Source of the DNA: Metabacillus flavus
GTDB taxonomy: Bacteria; Bacillota; Bacilli; Bacillales; Bacillaceae
DNA length: 64,000 nt
Reading direction: 5' to 3'
Assembly (NCBI RefSeq): GCF_018283675.1
Contig: NZ_JAGVRK010000001.1
Location: 868,001-932,000 of the forward strand
Part shown: positions 46,851 to 56,509 of the stretch, piece by piece
Position numbering within the stretch: position 1 is the stretch's first letter
How the letters are laid out: each line of letters starts with the position of its first letter
Translations under genes and position numbers: made by a program
Notes under the pieces: model-generated
Told to the model about the DNA's origin: nothing
Databases searched by the model: none
What the model saw: the letters and a program-made list of their open reading frames with translations, nothing else

Positions 46851-48263
46851 TTGAGCGGATCACGACATGCATCCCTTCAGTATGCGATCGAGCAGATCAC
46901 GGAAATCGCTGATGGGTTTGGACTGGATTACTATCCAATGCGCTATGAAATCTGTCCCGCGGACATTATTTATACGTTTGGCGCGTACGGTATGCCAACA
47001 AGGTTTTCTCATTGGAGCCACGGCAAACAATTTCATAAAATGAAACTCCACTATGATTTGGGATTAAGCAAAATCTATGAGCTCGTAATCAACTCAGATC
47101 CGTGCTACGCATTTTTGCTCGATACAAATTCACTTGTGCAAAACAAGCTCATCGTGGCCCACGTTTTGGCACACTGTGATTTTTTCAAAAATAACTGCCG
47201 ATTCGGGAACACAAAAAGGGATATGGTCGAAAGCATGGCCGCAACAGCTGAAAGGGTGAAGCACTACGAAGTACTTCACGGAAGAAAAGAAGTCGAGGAT
47301 TTCCTCGATGCGGTCCTTGCCATTCAGGAACACATTGACCCTTCTATAATGAGGCCAAAGCTTTCCTGGAGCATGGACGAAGAAGAGGAGGAGGATGCCC
47401 CTCCGAAAAACAGTCCATATGATGACCTCTGGAAGCTCGACAGCCGGGATGAGAAAAAAGAAAAAAAGAAAAAAGGGAAGAAAAACTTTCCTCCATCTCC
47501 CGAAAAAGACCTGCTGTTGTTTATTGAAGAACACAGCCGCGAGCTCGAGGACTGGCAGCGCGATATCCTGACAATGATGCGGGAGGAAATGCTCTACTTC
47601 TGGCCGCAGCTTGAAACGAAGATCATGAACGAAGGCTGGGCTTCCTACTGGCACCAGCGCATCATGCGTGAGCTGGATCTCACCTCAAGCGAAGCCATCG
47701 AATACGCCAAGCTCAACGCAGGAGTCGTTGTTCCATCCAAAACAAGCATCAATCCGTATTACCTCGGACTGAAAATCTTCGAGGACATCGAAGAACGGTA
47801 CGACAATCCAACCGAAGAAATGAAACGCCTCGGCGTCAAGCCAAACTCAGGCCGTGAAAAAATGTTCGAAGTGCGGGAAATCGAATCCGACATTTCCTTC
47901 ATCCGAAACTATCTCACAAAAGACCTCGTCCTGCGAGAAGACATGTACCTATTCCAAAAGCAGGGCCGCGACTACAAAGTCGTCGACAAAGACTGGAAAG
48001 GCGTCCGCGACCAGCTCGTCAGCATGCGCGTCAATGGGGGGTTCCCGTACATCACCGTCAATGACGGAGACTATATGAAAAATAATGAACTCTATTTAAA
48101 ACACTGGTACGAAGACATCGAACTCGATCTCAAATATCTGGAGAAAGTGCTCCCATACGTTCACCAGCTTTGGGGCCGCCCGGTTCACATGGAGAGTATG
48201 CTGGAAGGGAAAAAAGTGATGTTTACGTATGATGGGAAGAGTGTCCATCGGAAATATTTGTGA
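46851..48263 (+). CDS. spoVR: SpoVR family sporulation protein
   Basis: 470 residues of the SpoVR family, with [40 protein letters not shown] and [19 protein letters not shown]. In B. subtilis SpoVR is made in the mother cell and affects cortex formation. A lysine-rich run near residue 200 is a low-complexity linker. The start is TTG behind AAGGGGGAAGG. CATACATT at 46812-46819 resembles a sigma-E -10, which fits, although the -35 is weak. Confidence 0.92.
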   Translation: MSGSRHASLQYAIEQITEIADGFGLDYYPMRYEICPADIIYTFGAYGMPTRFSHWSHGKQFHKMKLHYDLGLSKIYELVINSDPCYAFLLDTNSLVQNKLIVAHVLAHCDFFKNNCRFGNTKRDMVESMAATAERVKHYEVLHGRKEVEDFLDAVLAIQEHIDPSIMRPKLSWSMDEEEEEDAPPKNSPYDDLWKLDSRDEKKEKKKKGKKNFPPSPEKDLLLFIEEHSRELEDWQRDILTMMREEMLYFWPQLETKIMNEGWASYWHQRIMRELDLTSSEAIEYAKLNAGVVVPSKTSINPYYLGLKIFEDIEERYDNPTEEMKRLGVKPNSGREKMFEVREIESDISFIRNYLTKDLVLREDMYLFQKQGRDYKVVDKDWKGVRDQLVSMRVNGGFPYITVNDGDYMKNNELYLKHWYEDIELDLKYLEKVLPYVHQLWGRPVHMESMLEGKKVMFTYDGKSVHRKYL

Positions 48264-48269
48264 GGGAGG

Positions 48270-48296
48270 AAGCCGCTTTGGGGAGCGGCTTTTTTG
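48270..48296 (+). terminator. Terminator of spoVR
   Basis: AAGCCGCT and AGCGGCTT pair, followed by T. Confidence 0.85.
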
Positions 48297-48434
48297 TGGT
48301 TATAGCTCGCAATTTGTATCCGTCCTAAGATAAAGGGATGTCAGTTAAATATGTATATGTTGTGAAAACGCTTGATTGTTCTAGAGGGATCGATAAGATT
48401 AAATGTACATACTGCTTACTGGGAGAGTGCAAAT

Positions 48435-48926
48435 TTGAAATTCAACCTGTTCGTCATGAGTATCCTTTCCGTATTAGCCTTGGCTGCATGTTCATCTGAA
48501 CCCAGCACCGGAAAGAAGGAAGAAGACCACGCCAGTCATCAGGAACATGCTGGCGAAGAAATCCGGGAAGAGACAAAAAGCATGAATTTGCTTCCTTCTT
48601 TTCTTGAAGACAAGCCTGAGGAAATGAAAGGCATCTATACGGCTGCTGCCAAACATCGGGAATTGCTTGAGTCCATCCCTTGCTATTGCGGCTGTGGAGA
48701 TTCAGCTGGGCATCAAAACAACTTTGACTGTTTTGTTTTTGAAAACAAAGATAACGGAAGCCTTGTATGGGATGATCATGGAACAAAGTGCGGGGTTTGT
48801 TTGGAGATTGCAGCCAAATCAGTTATTGATTATCAAAATGGGAAGAGCATCAAAGAAATTCGCAGTAAAATAGATGAAGCATACAAAGATGGGTATGCAA
48901 AACCCACTCCTACGCCAAAAGTATAA
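48435..48926 (+). CDS. PCYCGC-motif lipoprotein
   Basis: 163 residues. A TTG start behind GGGAGAG gives the signal peptide KFNLFVMSILSVLALAAC, with lipobox LAAC. The mature protein is His/Glu-rich after the anchor, then carries IPCYCGCGDSAGHQNNFDCF and TKCGVCLEIAAKS. These Cys clusters define the PCYCGC family (PF13798), thought to bind metal or haem at the cell surface. It lies at the edge of the metal-stress region. The internal ATG at 48456 would shorten the signal too much. Confidence 0.85.
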   Translation: MKFNLFVMSILSVLALAACSSEPSTGKKEEDHASHQEHAGEEIREETKSMNLLPSFLEDKPEEMKGIYTAAAKHRELLESIPCYCGCGDSAGHQNNFDCFVFENKDNGSLVWDDHGTKCGVCLEIAAKSVIDYQNGKSIKEIRSKIDEAYKDGYAKPTPTPKV

Positions 48927-48933
48927 AATCACC

Positions 48934-48967
48934 AAAGCCCTTTTTAAAAGTGACAGGGCTTTTTTTC
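48934..48967 (+). terminator. Terminator of the PCYCGC gene
   Basis: AAAGCCCT and AGGGCTTT pair around a 15-base loop, followed by T. Confidence 0.8.
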
Positions 48968-49076
48968 ATCGTTTTTTTCTTCAATCGTATCCATTGCTCA
49001 ATTACATAAGTAAGCTTCATTCCCTGAAAATGGTTCATAGGATAATAGGATAAATCCTCGAAGGGAGTGAGATGGA

Positions 49077-49402
49077 ATGAACGATCCTTGTTGCATGTCT
49101 CCATACAAGTTTCAGCCATATCACCATTATGCTAGGTTGGAAATTCACCCAGAGCTTGACCAATTTTTACGAATTGTACAAGGTCAAGGGATTGTTCAAA
49201 TGGGCAAGAAAAAAGATAATTTAAACTTTGTACGTAAAGCTCAAGATGATTTTGCCATCGTGATCCCGCCGGAACATGGCACAATGTAACCAATACAGGG
49301 AATATCCCGTTAAAACTCTATTCTATATATGCTCCTCCACAACATCCATTTGGCACGGTGCATATAACTAAAGCTCAGGCATTGGCAGAGGAAAATGACT
49401 AG
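49077..49402 (+). pseudogene. Broken cupin-domain gene
   Basis: The first half reads LEIHPELDQFLRIVQGQGIV then QMGKKKDNLNF, typical of a small Bacillus cupin. Near 49271 a G is missing from the Gly-Thr-Trp codons; in the shifted frame the protein continues TWHNVTNTGNIPLKLYSIYA then PPQHPFGTVHITKAQALAEE to TAG at 49400-49402. The N-terminus also seems to lack the usual segment between its start and the metal-binding His of EIHPE. Two separate lesions indicate a genuine pseudogene. Confidence 0.75.
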
Positions 49403-49555
49403 ATGTTTGGTTGAATACGCCATTCTTTTCGAGTGTGCCTCTTTTTTAGATGATTTTAAAAAGTAAGTTTAGGGGCAGCAAAGGTTCATTCCTTCCTGCT
49501 CCCTTTTCATATTGGGTCACTGAATCCAGCTTTTTTCAAACATTCAAATAACCTT

Positions 49556-49612
49556 TTGACTAATTAATTATTCTGTTTTATTATTAAACTAATAATCAAA
49601 TGAACGTTTGAA
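49556..49612 (+). promoter_or_regulatory. cadCA promoter and CadC-type operator
   Basis: TTGACT (49556-49561) and TATTAT (49579-49584), 17 bases apart. Directly downstream TCAAATGAACGTTTGA (49596-49611) is an inverted repeat like those bound by CadC/CzrA-type ArsR repressors. Confidence 0.65.
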
Positions 49613-49628
49613 TAACGAGGTGAATAAT

Positions 49629-49997
49629 ATGAAGGAAATTGATATCTGTGAGGTAACGTGCGTAGATGAAGAGAAAGTCGTACGGGTCAACGAACAGCTG
49701 AAGAATCAAGATCCAATGAGTGTGGCAAAAATTTTCAAGGCCCTTTCCGATCCAACGCGGCTTAAAATAGCCTACTCCCTTACGCTGGAGGAGGAGCTTT
49801 GCGTTTGCGACATTTCCAATATTGTAGAAGCTTCCAATGCAACAGCCTCCCACCATTTGAGGCTTTTGCATAACCTGGGATTAGCTAAGTACCGTAAAGT
49901 CGGGAAGTTAGTTTATTATTCGCTGGATGATGAACATGTGAGCCAATTAATTAAGATCGCGTTTACTCACCAAATGGAGATAGAAAACCGGGGGTGA
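49629..49997 (+). CDS. cadC: CadC-like ArsR-family cadmium/lead/zinc repressor
   Basis: 122 residues. Cys7 and Cys11 in the N-terminal arm plus Cys58 and Cys60 in ELCVCDISN are placed exactly as the Cd(II)/Pb(II) site of plasmid pI258 CadC. The HTH is NATASHHLRLLHNLGLAKYR. It represses the efflux operon until metal binds. The ATG at 49629 follows CGAGGTG. It is 31 bases upstream of cadA. Confidence 0.92.
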   Translation: MKEIDICEVTCVDEEKVVRVNEQLKNQDPMSVAKIFKALSDPTRLKIAYSLTLEEELCVCDISNIVEASNATASHHLRLLHNLGLAKYRKVGKLVYYSLDDEHVSQLIKIAFTHQMEIENRG

Positions 49998-50028
49998 GAA
50001 TGGGATCAGAGGTAAGGAGTGTTTTGAC

Positions 50029-52635
50029 ATGTCGGAGCAATGCTGTGGTTCTAATAGTAAGAAAAACAACATGCAGGAAGTGAGCTGCTGTTCCTCAGGC
50101 AGTTCTTTATCCAATACAAATGAGTCAGTGGCTAAAGAAACTGGCTGCTGCTCAAGTTCAAATGGTGAGCAAAAGACAAATATTTCAGAACCAGCTGATT
50201 CATGCTGCAGCAGTGCCAAGCCCCTTGACGGCTGCTCCTCAAGTGAAGAAGCAGCGGCAACCATTATGCATCAAACAAAAAGCTGCTGCATTTCTGATTC
50301 CCAAACGAATGAAGGCGCTGCAGCCGAAAGCATGAACTTCCGGGTATACGGAATGGATTGTCCTGCCTGCGCGAAGACAATCGAAAAAGGAATTGGCTCA
50401 TTACAAGGAATCCGGGATGTCCAAGTAAATTACAGTACAGCCAGAATGCAGGTAACCGCGGCAAGCGCTCAGGCTTTTGAACCGGTTCAGAACGAAATGA
50501 AAAAGCTTGGCTATACGGCTGAACAAATGAATGAGAAGAGAAATCTCAAAACATACACGGTTGAAGGAATGGACTGCGGAAGCTGTGCAAAAACGATTGA
50601 AAATCACTTGAGGCTAAACAAGTCTGTCCAAAGCGTAAATGTGAATTTTTCTACGGGAAAAATGAAAATTGAACATGCGAATTCTACAGATGAAATCATT
50701 AAAGAAGTGTCGAAGGTTGGGTTCAAAGCTTCTTTAGATTCAAGCCGCTCATCCAATCAGCCTTCTCCCTCTGTAAAAAGCAATGAAAATGGCTGGTTTA
50801 TTCTTTCCGGAGTATTGATTGCAATGGGCTTTGCAGGTTCGTTCTTGGGAATTGACCCGTTACTATCTTCATTTTTGTATGCTTTTGCCATGATCATCAG
50901 TGGATACAAACCAGTGAAAAGTGCATTTTATTCCATCAAAAGCCGCTCGCTTGACATGAATGTCCTCATGTCCGCAGCTGCAATCGGGGCTGCCTTAATA
51001 GGAGAATGGCTGGAAGGTGCTACGGTCGTTTGGTTATTTGCTCTTGGAAATTTGCTGCAAAATAAATCGATTGAACAGACAAGGAATTCCATTCGCAATC
51101 TTATGGATTTGGCTCCACCGGAAGCCTGGATTAAAAATGGAGCAGATCTTGTGAAAAAACCTGTTGAAGAAATTTCGATCGGGGAAGTCATTTTTGTTAA
51201 GCCAGGTGACAAGATTCCATTGGACGGAGAAGTCGTTAAAGGAGAATCCAGTGTTAACCAGGCACCGATCACGGGAGAATCCATTCCGGTTGATAAAGAA
51301 GCGGGAGATACCGTTTTTGCCGGGACGATAAATGAGCATGGAACACTTGAAATCCGGGTAACGAAGCTCACTGAGGATACAACGATCGCAAAGATTATTC
51401 ATTTGGTCGAAGAAGCGCAGGAGCAGAAAGCCCCGACGGAAGCATTTATTGATAAGTTCGCAAGTATCTATACTCCTGTCGTTTTTGTCATAGCACTGCT
51501 GATTATGATTCTGCCTCCAATAGCAGGATTTGGAACGTGGGGCGATTGGTTTTATAAAGGATTAGAGCTGCTTGTTATCGCCTGTCCATGTGCACTTGTC
51601 ATCTCAACCCCGGTGGCCATTGTATCAGCCATTGGAAATGCGGCAAAGAACGGGATCCTGATTAAAGGCGGTACATTTTTAGAAAAAGCTGGTGCGATCA
51701 CAGCGATTGCGTTTGATAAAACAGGAACGTTGACAGAGGGGAAACCGAAAGTATCAAAAGTTGAAGTGCTGGAAGGTACTGAGGAAGAACTGCTCTCCAT
51801 TGCCCTCACGCTTGAAACCTATTCTACACATCCGATTGCCAAAGCGATTGCTGATTATGTGAAGTCAAAAGGAATACCTTCTCAAGAGGGAGACTCATTC
51901 AGTAACATTGTAGGAAAAGGGGTGCAAGCGACTGTAGAAGGGGTACCGTATTACGCAGGGAATCTCGCACTTTTTAAAGACATGAACCCATCGCTCGAGC
52001 AGGTCAGCAAACGCGTAATGGATCTGCAGAACGAAGGAAAGACCATTGTACTGATTGGTACGGATCAAAAATTAATAGGATTGATTGCCGTATCGGATAC
52101 GATTCGGGAATCCACCACTTCTGCAATGAAAACATTAACGGAAAATGGAATCCGCGAAACGGTGATGCTGACGGGAGATAATACGGGAACCGCCAAAATG
52201 ATCGCCTCTGAAGCGAACATCACCCGATACTTTGCAGAATTATTGCCAGAAGATAAAGTAAACGCCATAAAAAAACTTCAAAATGAAGGCCATAAAGTGG
52301 CCATGGTAGGAGACGGAATCAATGATGCCCCAGCATTAGCCGCCGCTGACTTGGGAATTGCGATGGGAGGAGCAGGCACAGATACAGCCATGGAAACAGC
52401 AGACATTGTATTAATGGCTGATAATCTGGATAAACTGCCTCACACCATCAAGCTCAGCAAAAAAGCGCTGGCCATCATCAAACAGAACATCTGGTTCTCC
52501 ATCATCATTAAAGTCATTGCCCTGGCCCTTATTTTCCCCGGCTGGCTCACTCTTTGGATGGCTGTTTTAAGTGATACAGGTGCAGCGTTGATTGTCATTT
52601 TGAATGCGTTGAGGCTGTTAAGAGTTAAGGAATAA
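50029..52635 (+). CDS. cadA: Cd/Zn/Pb-exporting P1B-ATPase with Cys-pair-rich N-terminus
   Basis: 868 residues. Residues 1-87 hold 11 cysteines: CC pairs at 5-6, 20-21, 40-41, 59-60 and 86-87, most within SCCSS or GCCSS, plus Cys69. Two HMA metal-binding domains follow (GMDCPACA, Cys111/114, and GMDCGSCA, Cys183/186). The ATPase core has ITGESIPVDKE, the CPC ion site in VIACPCALVIS, DKTGTLTEGKPK and GDGINDAPALAAAD. It exports divalent soft metals across the membrane. The CC tail is extra relative to ordinary CadA (about 700-800 residues). It is in an operon with cadC. Confidence 0.93.
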   Translation: MSEQCCGSNSKKNNMQEVSCCSSGSSLSNTNESVAKETGCCSSSNGEQKTNISEPADSCCSSAKPLDGCSSSEEAAATIMHQTKSCCISDSQTNEGAAAESMNFRVYGMDCPACAKTIEKGIGSLQGIRDVQVNYSTARMQVTAASAQAFEPVQNEMKKLGYTAEQMNEKRNLKTYTVEGMDCGSCAKTIENHLRLNKSVQSVNVNFSTGKMKIEHANSTDEIIKEVSKVGFKASLDSSRSSNQPSPSVKSNENGWFILSGVLIAMGFAGSFLGIDPLLSSFLYAFAMIISGYKPVKSAFYSIKSRSLDMNVLMSAAAIGAALIGEWLEGATVVWLFALGNLLQNKSIEQTRNSIRNLMDLAPPEAWIKNGADLVKKPVEEISIGEVIFVKPGDKIPLDGEVVKGESSVNQAPITGESIPVDKEAGDTVFAGTINEHGTLEIRVTKLTEDTTIAKIIHLVEEAQEQKAPTEAFIDKFASIYTPVVFVIALLIMILPPIAGFGTWGDWFYKGLELLVIACPCALVISTPVAIVSAIGNAAKNGILIKGGTFLEKAGAITAIAFDKTGTLTEGKPKVSKVEVLEGTEEELLSIALTLETYSTHPIAKAIADYVKSKGIPSQEGDSFSNIVGKGVQATVEGVPYYAGNLALFKDMNPSLEQVSKRVMDLQNEGKTIVLIGTDQKLIGLIAVSDTIRESTTSAMKTLTENGIRETVMLTGDNTGTAKMIASEANITRYFAELLPEDKVNAIKKLQNEGHKVAMVGDGINDAPALAAADLGIAMGGAGTDTAMETADIVLMADNLDKLPHTIKLSKKALAIIKQNIWFSIIIKVIALALIFPGWLTLWMAVLSDTGAALIVILNALRLLRVKE

Positions 52636-52642
52636 CTGTGAG

Positions 52643-52680
52643 AAAGAACCATTGAATTCATATTCATTGGTTCTTTTTCG
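52643..52680 (+). terminator. Terminator of cadCA
   Basis: AAAGAACCAATGAAT-type arms pair (AAAGAACCATTGAAT with ATTCATTGGTTCTTT), then T-run. Confidence 0.85.
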
Positions 52681-52846
52681 TTGGTATTGGACTTTTTGCG
52701 AACAGATGGATAAAGAAAGTATGTGCAACGGAAGTATTTGTGAGGGAGGAAGTCAATTTTCGCTATTTTTATACTCCCATTAATCCTGTTTGATATTATC
52801 GTTTAATACGATATAATCTTATTATAAGAAATAAAAGGAGGACACG

Positions 52847-53266
52847 ATGGACAAAGCAGCATTAATAAACAAATATTGGACGGACATTTATTTTCATCTT
52901 CATTACGATCATAAGGAAAAAGTGACTCATCAGGTGATCCGGATCCTCCAGCTTGTTGATAAAAAAACAGATGCAGGAATAAATGAGGTGGCCTCATCTT
53001 TAAAGGTCTCTCATAATACGGCCTCAGAGCATGTAAAACGAATCATCGAGAAAGGGTATCTCTTTAAAAAAAGAGACACTCTGGATGAAAGAAAGGTCAT
53101 CCTTTGTTTAACTGACTTAGGAAAAGAAGTACTTCATCGAAACACAAGTCTCGATGAAGAGAAATTGAACGGCATTCTAAGTGAGCTAAACCCTGAAGAA
53201 AAAGGAACCGTCGAACTTGCCCTGAAACTATTAAGTGAGCGTGCAAAAAAATGTACGTCATCTTAA
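52847..53266 (+). CDS. MarR-family regulator
   Basis: 139 residues with a winged HTH: INEVASSLKVSHNTASEHVK, wing KKRDTLDERKVILCLTDLG. The stop overlaps the next gene by 16 bases, so the pair is co-translated. The ligand is unknown. It ends with KKCTSS and has one further Cys in the wing. The ribosome site is AAAGGAGGA. Confidence 0.85.
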   Translation: MDKAALINKYWTDIYFHLHYDHKEKVTHQVIRILQLVDKKTDAGINEVASSLKVSHNTASEHVKRIIEKGYLFKKRDTLDERKVILCLTDLGKEVLHRNTSLDEEKLNGILSELNPEEKGTVELALKLLSERAKKCTSS

Positions 53267-53604
53267 AAATAATTGTGTCTGCCATCATCATTGCTGGTGT
53301 CACTGAAATTGCAAGGAGATTTCCAACCTATGGAGGAGTGGTAGCCGCCCTGCCGTTAGTCAGTTTACTGAGTATCGTCTGGCTATATGTACAAGGCGAG
53401 CAAACCGAAACATTAAGTAAATTTGCATTGGGAGTCATATGGGGATTTCCTGCAACAGCCGTTTTATTATTTGTTGTTTACATAGCTCTGAAGCATTCCC
53501 TGCATTTATTTGTCTCAATTGGATTGGGAGCGGGAAGCTGGTTTGTGTTTTTGGTTCTACAAGAAAGTGCTTGGAATTATTTAAAAAAATTATTTTTCAA
53601 CTAA
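53251..53604 (+). CDS. DUF3147-family small membrane protein
   Basis: 117 residues, four membrane helices, with ITEIARRFPTYGGVVAALPL-type family sequence near the N-terminus. Function unknown. It overlaps the MarR gene, so it is probably its regulatory target. The 276 bases downstream hold no supportable gene. Confidence 0.75.
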   Translation: MYVILKIIVSAIIIAGVTEIARRFPTYGGVVAALPLVSLLSIVWLYVQGEQTETLSKFALGVIWGFPATAVLLFVVYIALKHSLHLFVSIGLGAGSWFVFLVLQESAWNYLKKLFFN

Positions 53605-53880
53605 AGAGCTGCAGCAGAAGGAAGAGTCGCAGATACGCTTTTGATTGCTTCGCCTATACACCTTTTACAATGGTGTCTATTCTCCCAATTGATCCCGCAA
53701 TCGTTAATACCAGTGGGCGGATGATTGTCATATAAACTTTGCCTCCCTATTAATCGTGCAGTTTACGAAAAAGTTCGTATGGATTATTATGGGAAAAGAG
53801 ATTAGAGGCTATAAAACCCGTTTTTGGTGTCTTAGCCCTCTATAATAAAAGTAAAATAATTGAAAAAAAGGGTGGTATAA

Positions 53881-54402
53881 GTGGGTAGTGCCATTTGGAG
53901 CGAAGATACTGGTGATTACAAACAGGAACCATTAACGGATGAAATGATTCGTGAAGCGGAAGAAGACCTTGGTATTAAGCTGCCGGATTCTTACATAAGC
54001 CTTCTAAGAGAACAAAATGGGGGTTACATAGAATTTAATTCACATCCGGCGGATACGCCGAATTCCTGGGCTGATGATCATGTAAATGTAGAGTACATAA
54101 TGGGAATCGGAAAAGAAAACGGGATTCTAGAGAGCCATTACTATATTGACGAATGGGATTTACCTAATGATATTGTCCTCATCTCCGGAGGGGGACATAG
54201 CTGGATAGCGCTTGATTACAGAAAGACCCAAACCGATCCCCCTGTCATTTTCATTGATAGTGAACAAGAACAGATTTTTGATCTTGCTCCTGATTTTGGG
54301 ACGTTTTTAACCCAGTTAACGAATTGGGAAGAGGATGATGGAGAAGGGGAATTATATGTGAAAGAAAAAAAAGGGCTATGGAGATGGATCTTTAAAAAAT
54401 GA
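53881..54402 (+). CDS. SMI1/KNR4 (SUKH) family protein
   Basis: 173 residues. The SUKH pattern is clear: MIREAEEDLGIKLPDSYISL, LREQNGGYIEF, then LISGGGHSWIALDYR and the FIDSEQEQIFDLAPDFGTFL ending. SUKH proteins often serve as immunity proteins to secreted nuclease or deaminase toxins, but this one has no toxin gene beside it. GTG start behind AAGGGTGG. Confidence 0.85.
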   Translation: MGSAIWSEDTGDYKQEPLTDEMIREAEEDLGIKLPDSYISLLREQNGGYIEFNSHPADTPNSWADDHVNVEYIMGIGKENGILESHYYIDEWDLPNDIVLISGGGHSWIALDYRKTQTDPPVIFIDSEQEQIFDLAPDFGTFLTQLTNWEEDDGEGELYVKEKKGLWRWIFKK

Positions 54403-54448
54403 GTAGTTTAGGCATCTATAGGAGGTGCCTATTCTTTCACGAATATCA

Positions 54449-54496
54449 TTGACTTTGACTCAAGAGGGGAGGTATAATTATCTCAACTTCAAGATA
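54449..54496 (+). promoter_or_regulatory. mhq-like operon promoter and first MhqR-type operator
   Basis: TTGACT (54449-54454) and TATAAT (54473-54478), 18-base spacer. TATCTCAACTTCAAGATA (54479-54496) begins right after the -10 and resembles the MhqR consensus TATCTCGAATTCGAGATA. Confidence 0.75.
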
Positions 54497-54562
54497 ATAT
54501 ATTGAAATTCAGCTTATATACCAAAGGGATATTGTAAAGATAGAGACTCTTTTTTAGTTATA

Positions 54563-54580
54563 TATCTCGATTTCGAGATA
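54563..54580 (+). promoter_or_regulatory. Second MhqR-type operator
   Basis: TATCTCGATTTCGAGATA differs from the MhqR consensus at one base. It sits 28 bases before the first glyoxalase start, inside the leader. Confidence 0.8.
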
Positions 54581-54608
54581 AATGAAAAATTCTAAGGAGT
54601 GAAAATAC

Positions 54609-55547
54609 ATGACGAAAAAAACAATGGGCATTCACCACATCACAGCGATAGTCGGGCATCCGCAGGAAAATGTTGATTTTTACGCAGGCGCACTGGGATT
54701 GCGTTTAGTAAAAAAAACCGTAAATTTTGATGATCCAGGTACGTATCATCTTTATTTTGGAAATGAAGGTGGAAAACCGGGCAGCATCATCACCTTTTTC
54801 CCGTGGGCCGGTGCACGCCAAGGATCGATTGGAGATGGGCAGGTAGGCGTCACCACTTATTCAGTGCCAAAAGGTTCAATGAAGTTTTGGGAGCAGCGGC
54901 TGGAAGCATTCAAGGTTCCTTTTGCAAAATCGGACCGCTTTGGTGAACAGTATTTGGAGTTTGATGATCCTCATGGTCTGCACTTAGAAATGGTAGAACG
55001 GGAGGAAGGCGAAGCGAATACATGGACCTTCAATGGCGTCACTCCGGAAACGGCAATCAAGGGATTTGGGGGAGCGATTCTGCTTTCGACTCAGCCGGAC
55101 CGGACAGCCGAATTGCTGGAGAACGTCATGGGGCTTGAACGCATTGGAAAAGAGGGAGATTATATCCGTTTCCGTTCCGAGGCTGATCTTGGAAATGTGA
55201 TTGATATAAAAGCGACGCCAACCGGCCGCGGACAAATGGGAGTGGGAACCGTGCACCATATCGCATGGCGCGCAGCGGATGATGAGGATCAATTGGAGTG
55301 GCAAAAATATGTGGGAGAGCATGGATATGGCGTCACTCCTGTGAAAGACCGAAACTATTTTAACGCCGTTTATTTCAGAGAGCATGGCGAGATTTTATTT
55401 GAAATCGCGACTGATTCTCCAGGCTTTGCCCATGATGAATCTCATGAGACAATGGGACAGAAATTAATGCTTCCTTCTCAGTATGAGCAGGCAAGAGAAC
55501 GGATTGAACGTGCTTTGATTCCGTTTGAGGTAAGAGAAATTGACTGA
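54609..55547 (+). CDS. Ring-cleaving dioxygenase / glyoxalase (MhqA/MhqE-like), copy 1
   Basis: 312 residues made of two VOC modules. The N-terminal module begins GIHHITAIVGHPQENVDFYA; the second contains GTVHHIAWRAADDEDQ and FREHGEILFEIATDSPGF, supplying the His/Glu metal ligands. In B. subtilis such proteins are induced by hydroquinones and catechols under MhqR control and are thought to open or conjugate quinoid rings. It is the first gene of a three-gene operon. Confidence 0.88.
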   Translation: MTKKTMGIHHITAIVGHPQENVDFYAGALGLRLVKKTVNFDDPGTYHLYFGNEGGKPGSIITFFPWAGARQGSIGDGQVGVTTYSVPKGSMKFWEQRLEAFKVPFAKSDRFGEQYLEFDDPHGLHLEMVEREEGEANTWTFNGVTPETAIKGFGGAILLSTQPDRTAELLENVMGLERIGKEGDYIRFRSEADLGNVIDIKATPTGRGQMGVGTVHHIAWRAADDEDQLEWQKYVGEHGYGVTPVKDRNYFNAVYFREHGEILFEIATDSPGFAHDESHETMGQKLMLPSQYEQARERIERALIPFEVREID

Positions 55548-55564
55548 ATTTAGGGGGGGATATC

Positions 55565-56509
55565 GTGCAAAAGACAGCTGGCATCCATCATATCACAGCT
55601 ATGGTCAACGATCCGCAGCGGAATATTGATTTTTATGCAGGCGTATTAGGCTTACGGCTTGTTAAGAAAACCATTAACTTTGACCGTCCGGAAGTGTACC
55701 ATCTTTACTTTGGAAATGAATCCGGCCAGCCTGGAACGATTATCACCTTTTTCCCCTGGGCTGACCAATTAAAAGGACGAATTGGGACGGGACAGGTCGG
55801 AGTGACGAGCTATGTGATTCCTCCAGGTTCCCGTTCATTCTGGGAGAGCCGTTTGATAAAGTTTGGCGTAAAGTTTTACAGGACCGAACGGTTTGGGGAA
55901 ACGTATGTCGCCTTTCAGGATCCGGATGGTTTGGAGCTTGAATTGGTGGAACGGGAGGAAGGGCCCCTCAATACATGGAGCGTCAGCGGAATTCCATCGG
56001 ATCGGGCTATTAAAGGATTCAGCGGCGCTACCTTAATCTCAGCCCAGCCGAATAAAACAGCGGATTTGCTTGAACAAGTACTAGGACTCGAATGCGTGGG
56101 ACAGGAAGAAAGCTTTCTGAGATTTCGATCTGAGGGAGAGCTCGGCAACACCATTGATGTGAAGCTATCCCCTTCCGTACGCGGATTAATGGGAGCCGGC
56201 ACTGTGCACCATATTGCCTGGAGAGCGAAAAATGAAGAAGACCATCTCAATTGGAGAGCCCTTCTTCAGGAGAAGGGATTTTATCCAACCGACATATTGG
56301 ATCGCAACTATTTTAAAGCCCTTTATTTTCATGAAGAAGGCGGCATTTTATTTGAAATTGCGACCGATCCGCCCGGATTTACTGCAGATGAACCGGCTGA
56401 TGAACTTGGCTCCAAGCTCATGCTGCCATCCTGGCTTGAACCGCAGCGGGAAGAATTAGAAAAAAGCCTGCCTCATGCAGAGGTAAGCGTTTTGGAGGAG
56501 GAATTATAA
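55565..56509 (+). CDS. Ring-cleaving dioxygenase / glyoxalase (MhqA/MhqE-like), copy 2
   Basis: 314 residues, the same two-module architecture as the preceding gene: GIHHITAMVNDPQRNIDFYA, GTVHHIAWRAKNEEDH, FHEEGGILFEIATDPPGF. The two are diverged tandem paralogues. The start is GTG behind TAGGGGGG. Its stop codon shares one base with the next ATG. Confidence 0.88.
   Translation: MQKTAGIHHITAMVNDPQRNIDFYAGVLGLRLVKKTINFDRPEVYHLYFGNESGQPGTIITFFPWADQLKGRIGTGQVGVTSYVIPPGSRSFWESRLIKFGVKFYRTERFGETYVAFQDPDGLELELVEREEGPLNTWSVSGIPSDRAIKGFSGATLISAQPNKTADLLEQVLGLECVGQEESFLRFRSEGELGNTIDVKLSPSVRGLMGAGTVHHIAWRAKNEEDHLNWRALLQEKGFYPTDILDRNYFKALYFHEEGGILFEIATDPPGFTADEPADELGSKLMLPSWLEPQREELEKSLPHAEVSVLEEEL

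Noticed and set aside
53605-53760. Possible gene remnant after the DUF3147 gene
   Set aside because: Short protein-like stretches can be read in more than one frame on both strands, but none is long or recognisable enough to call.
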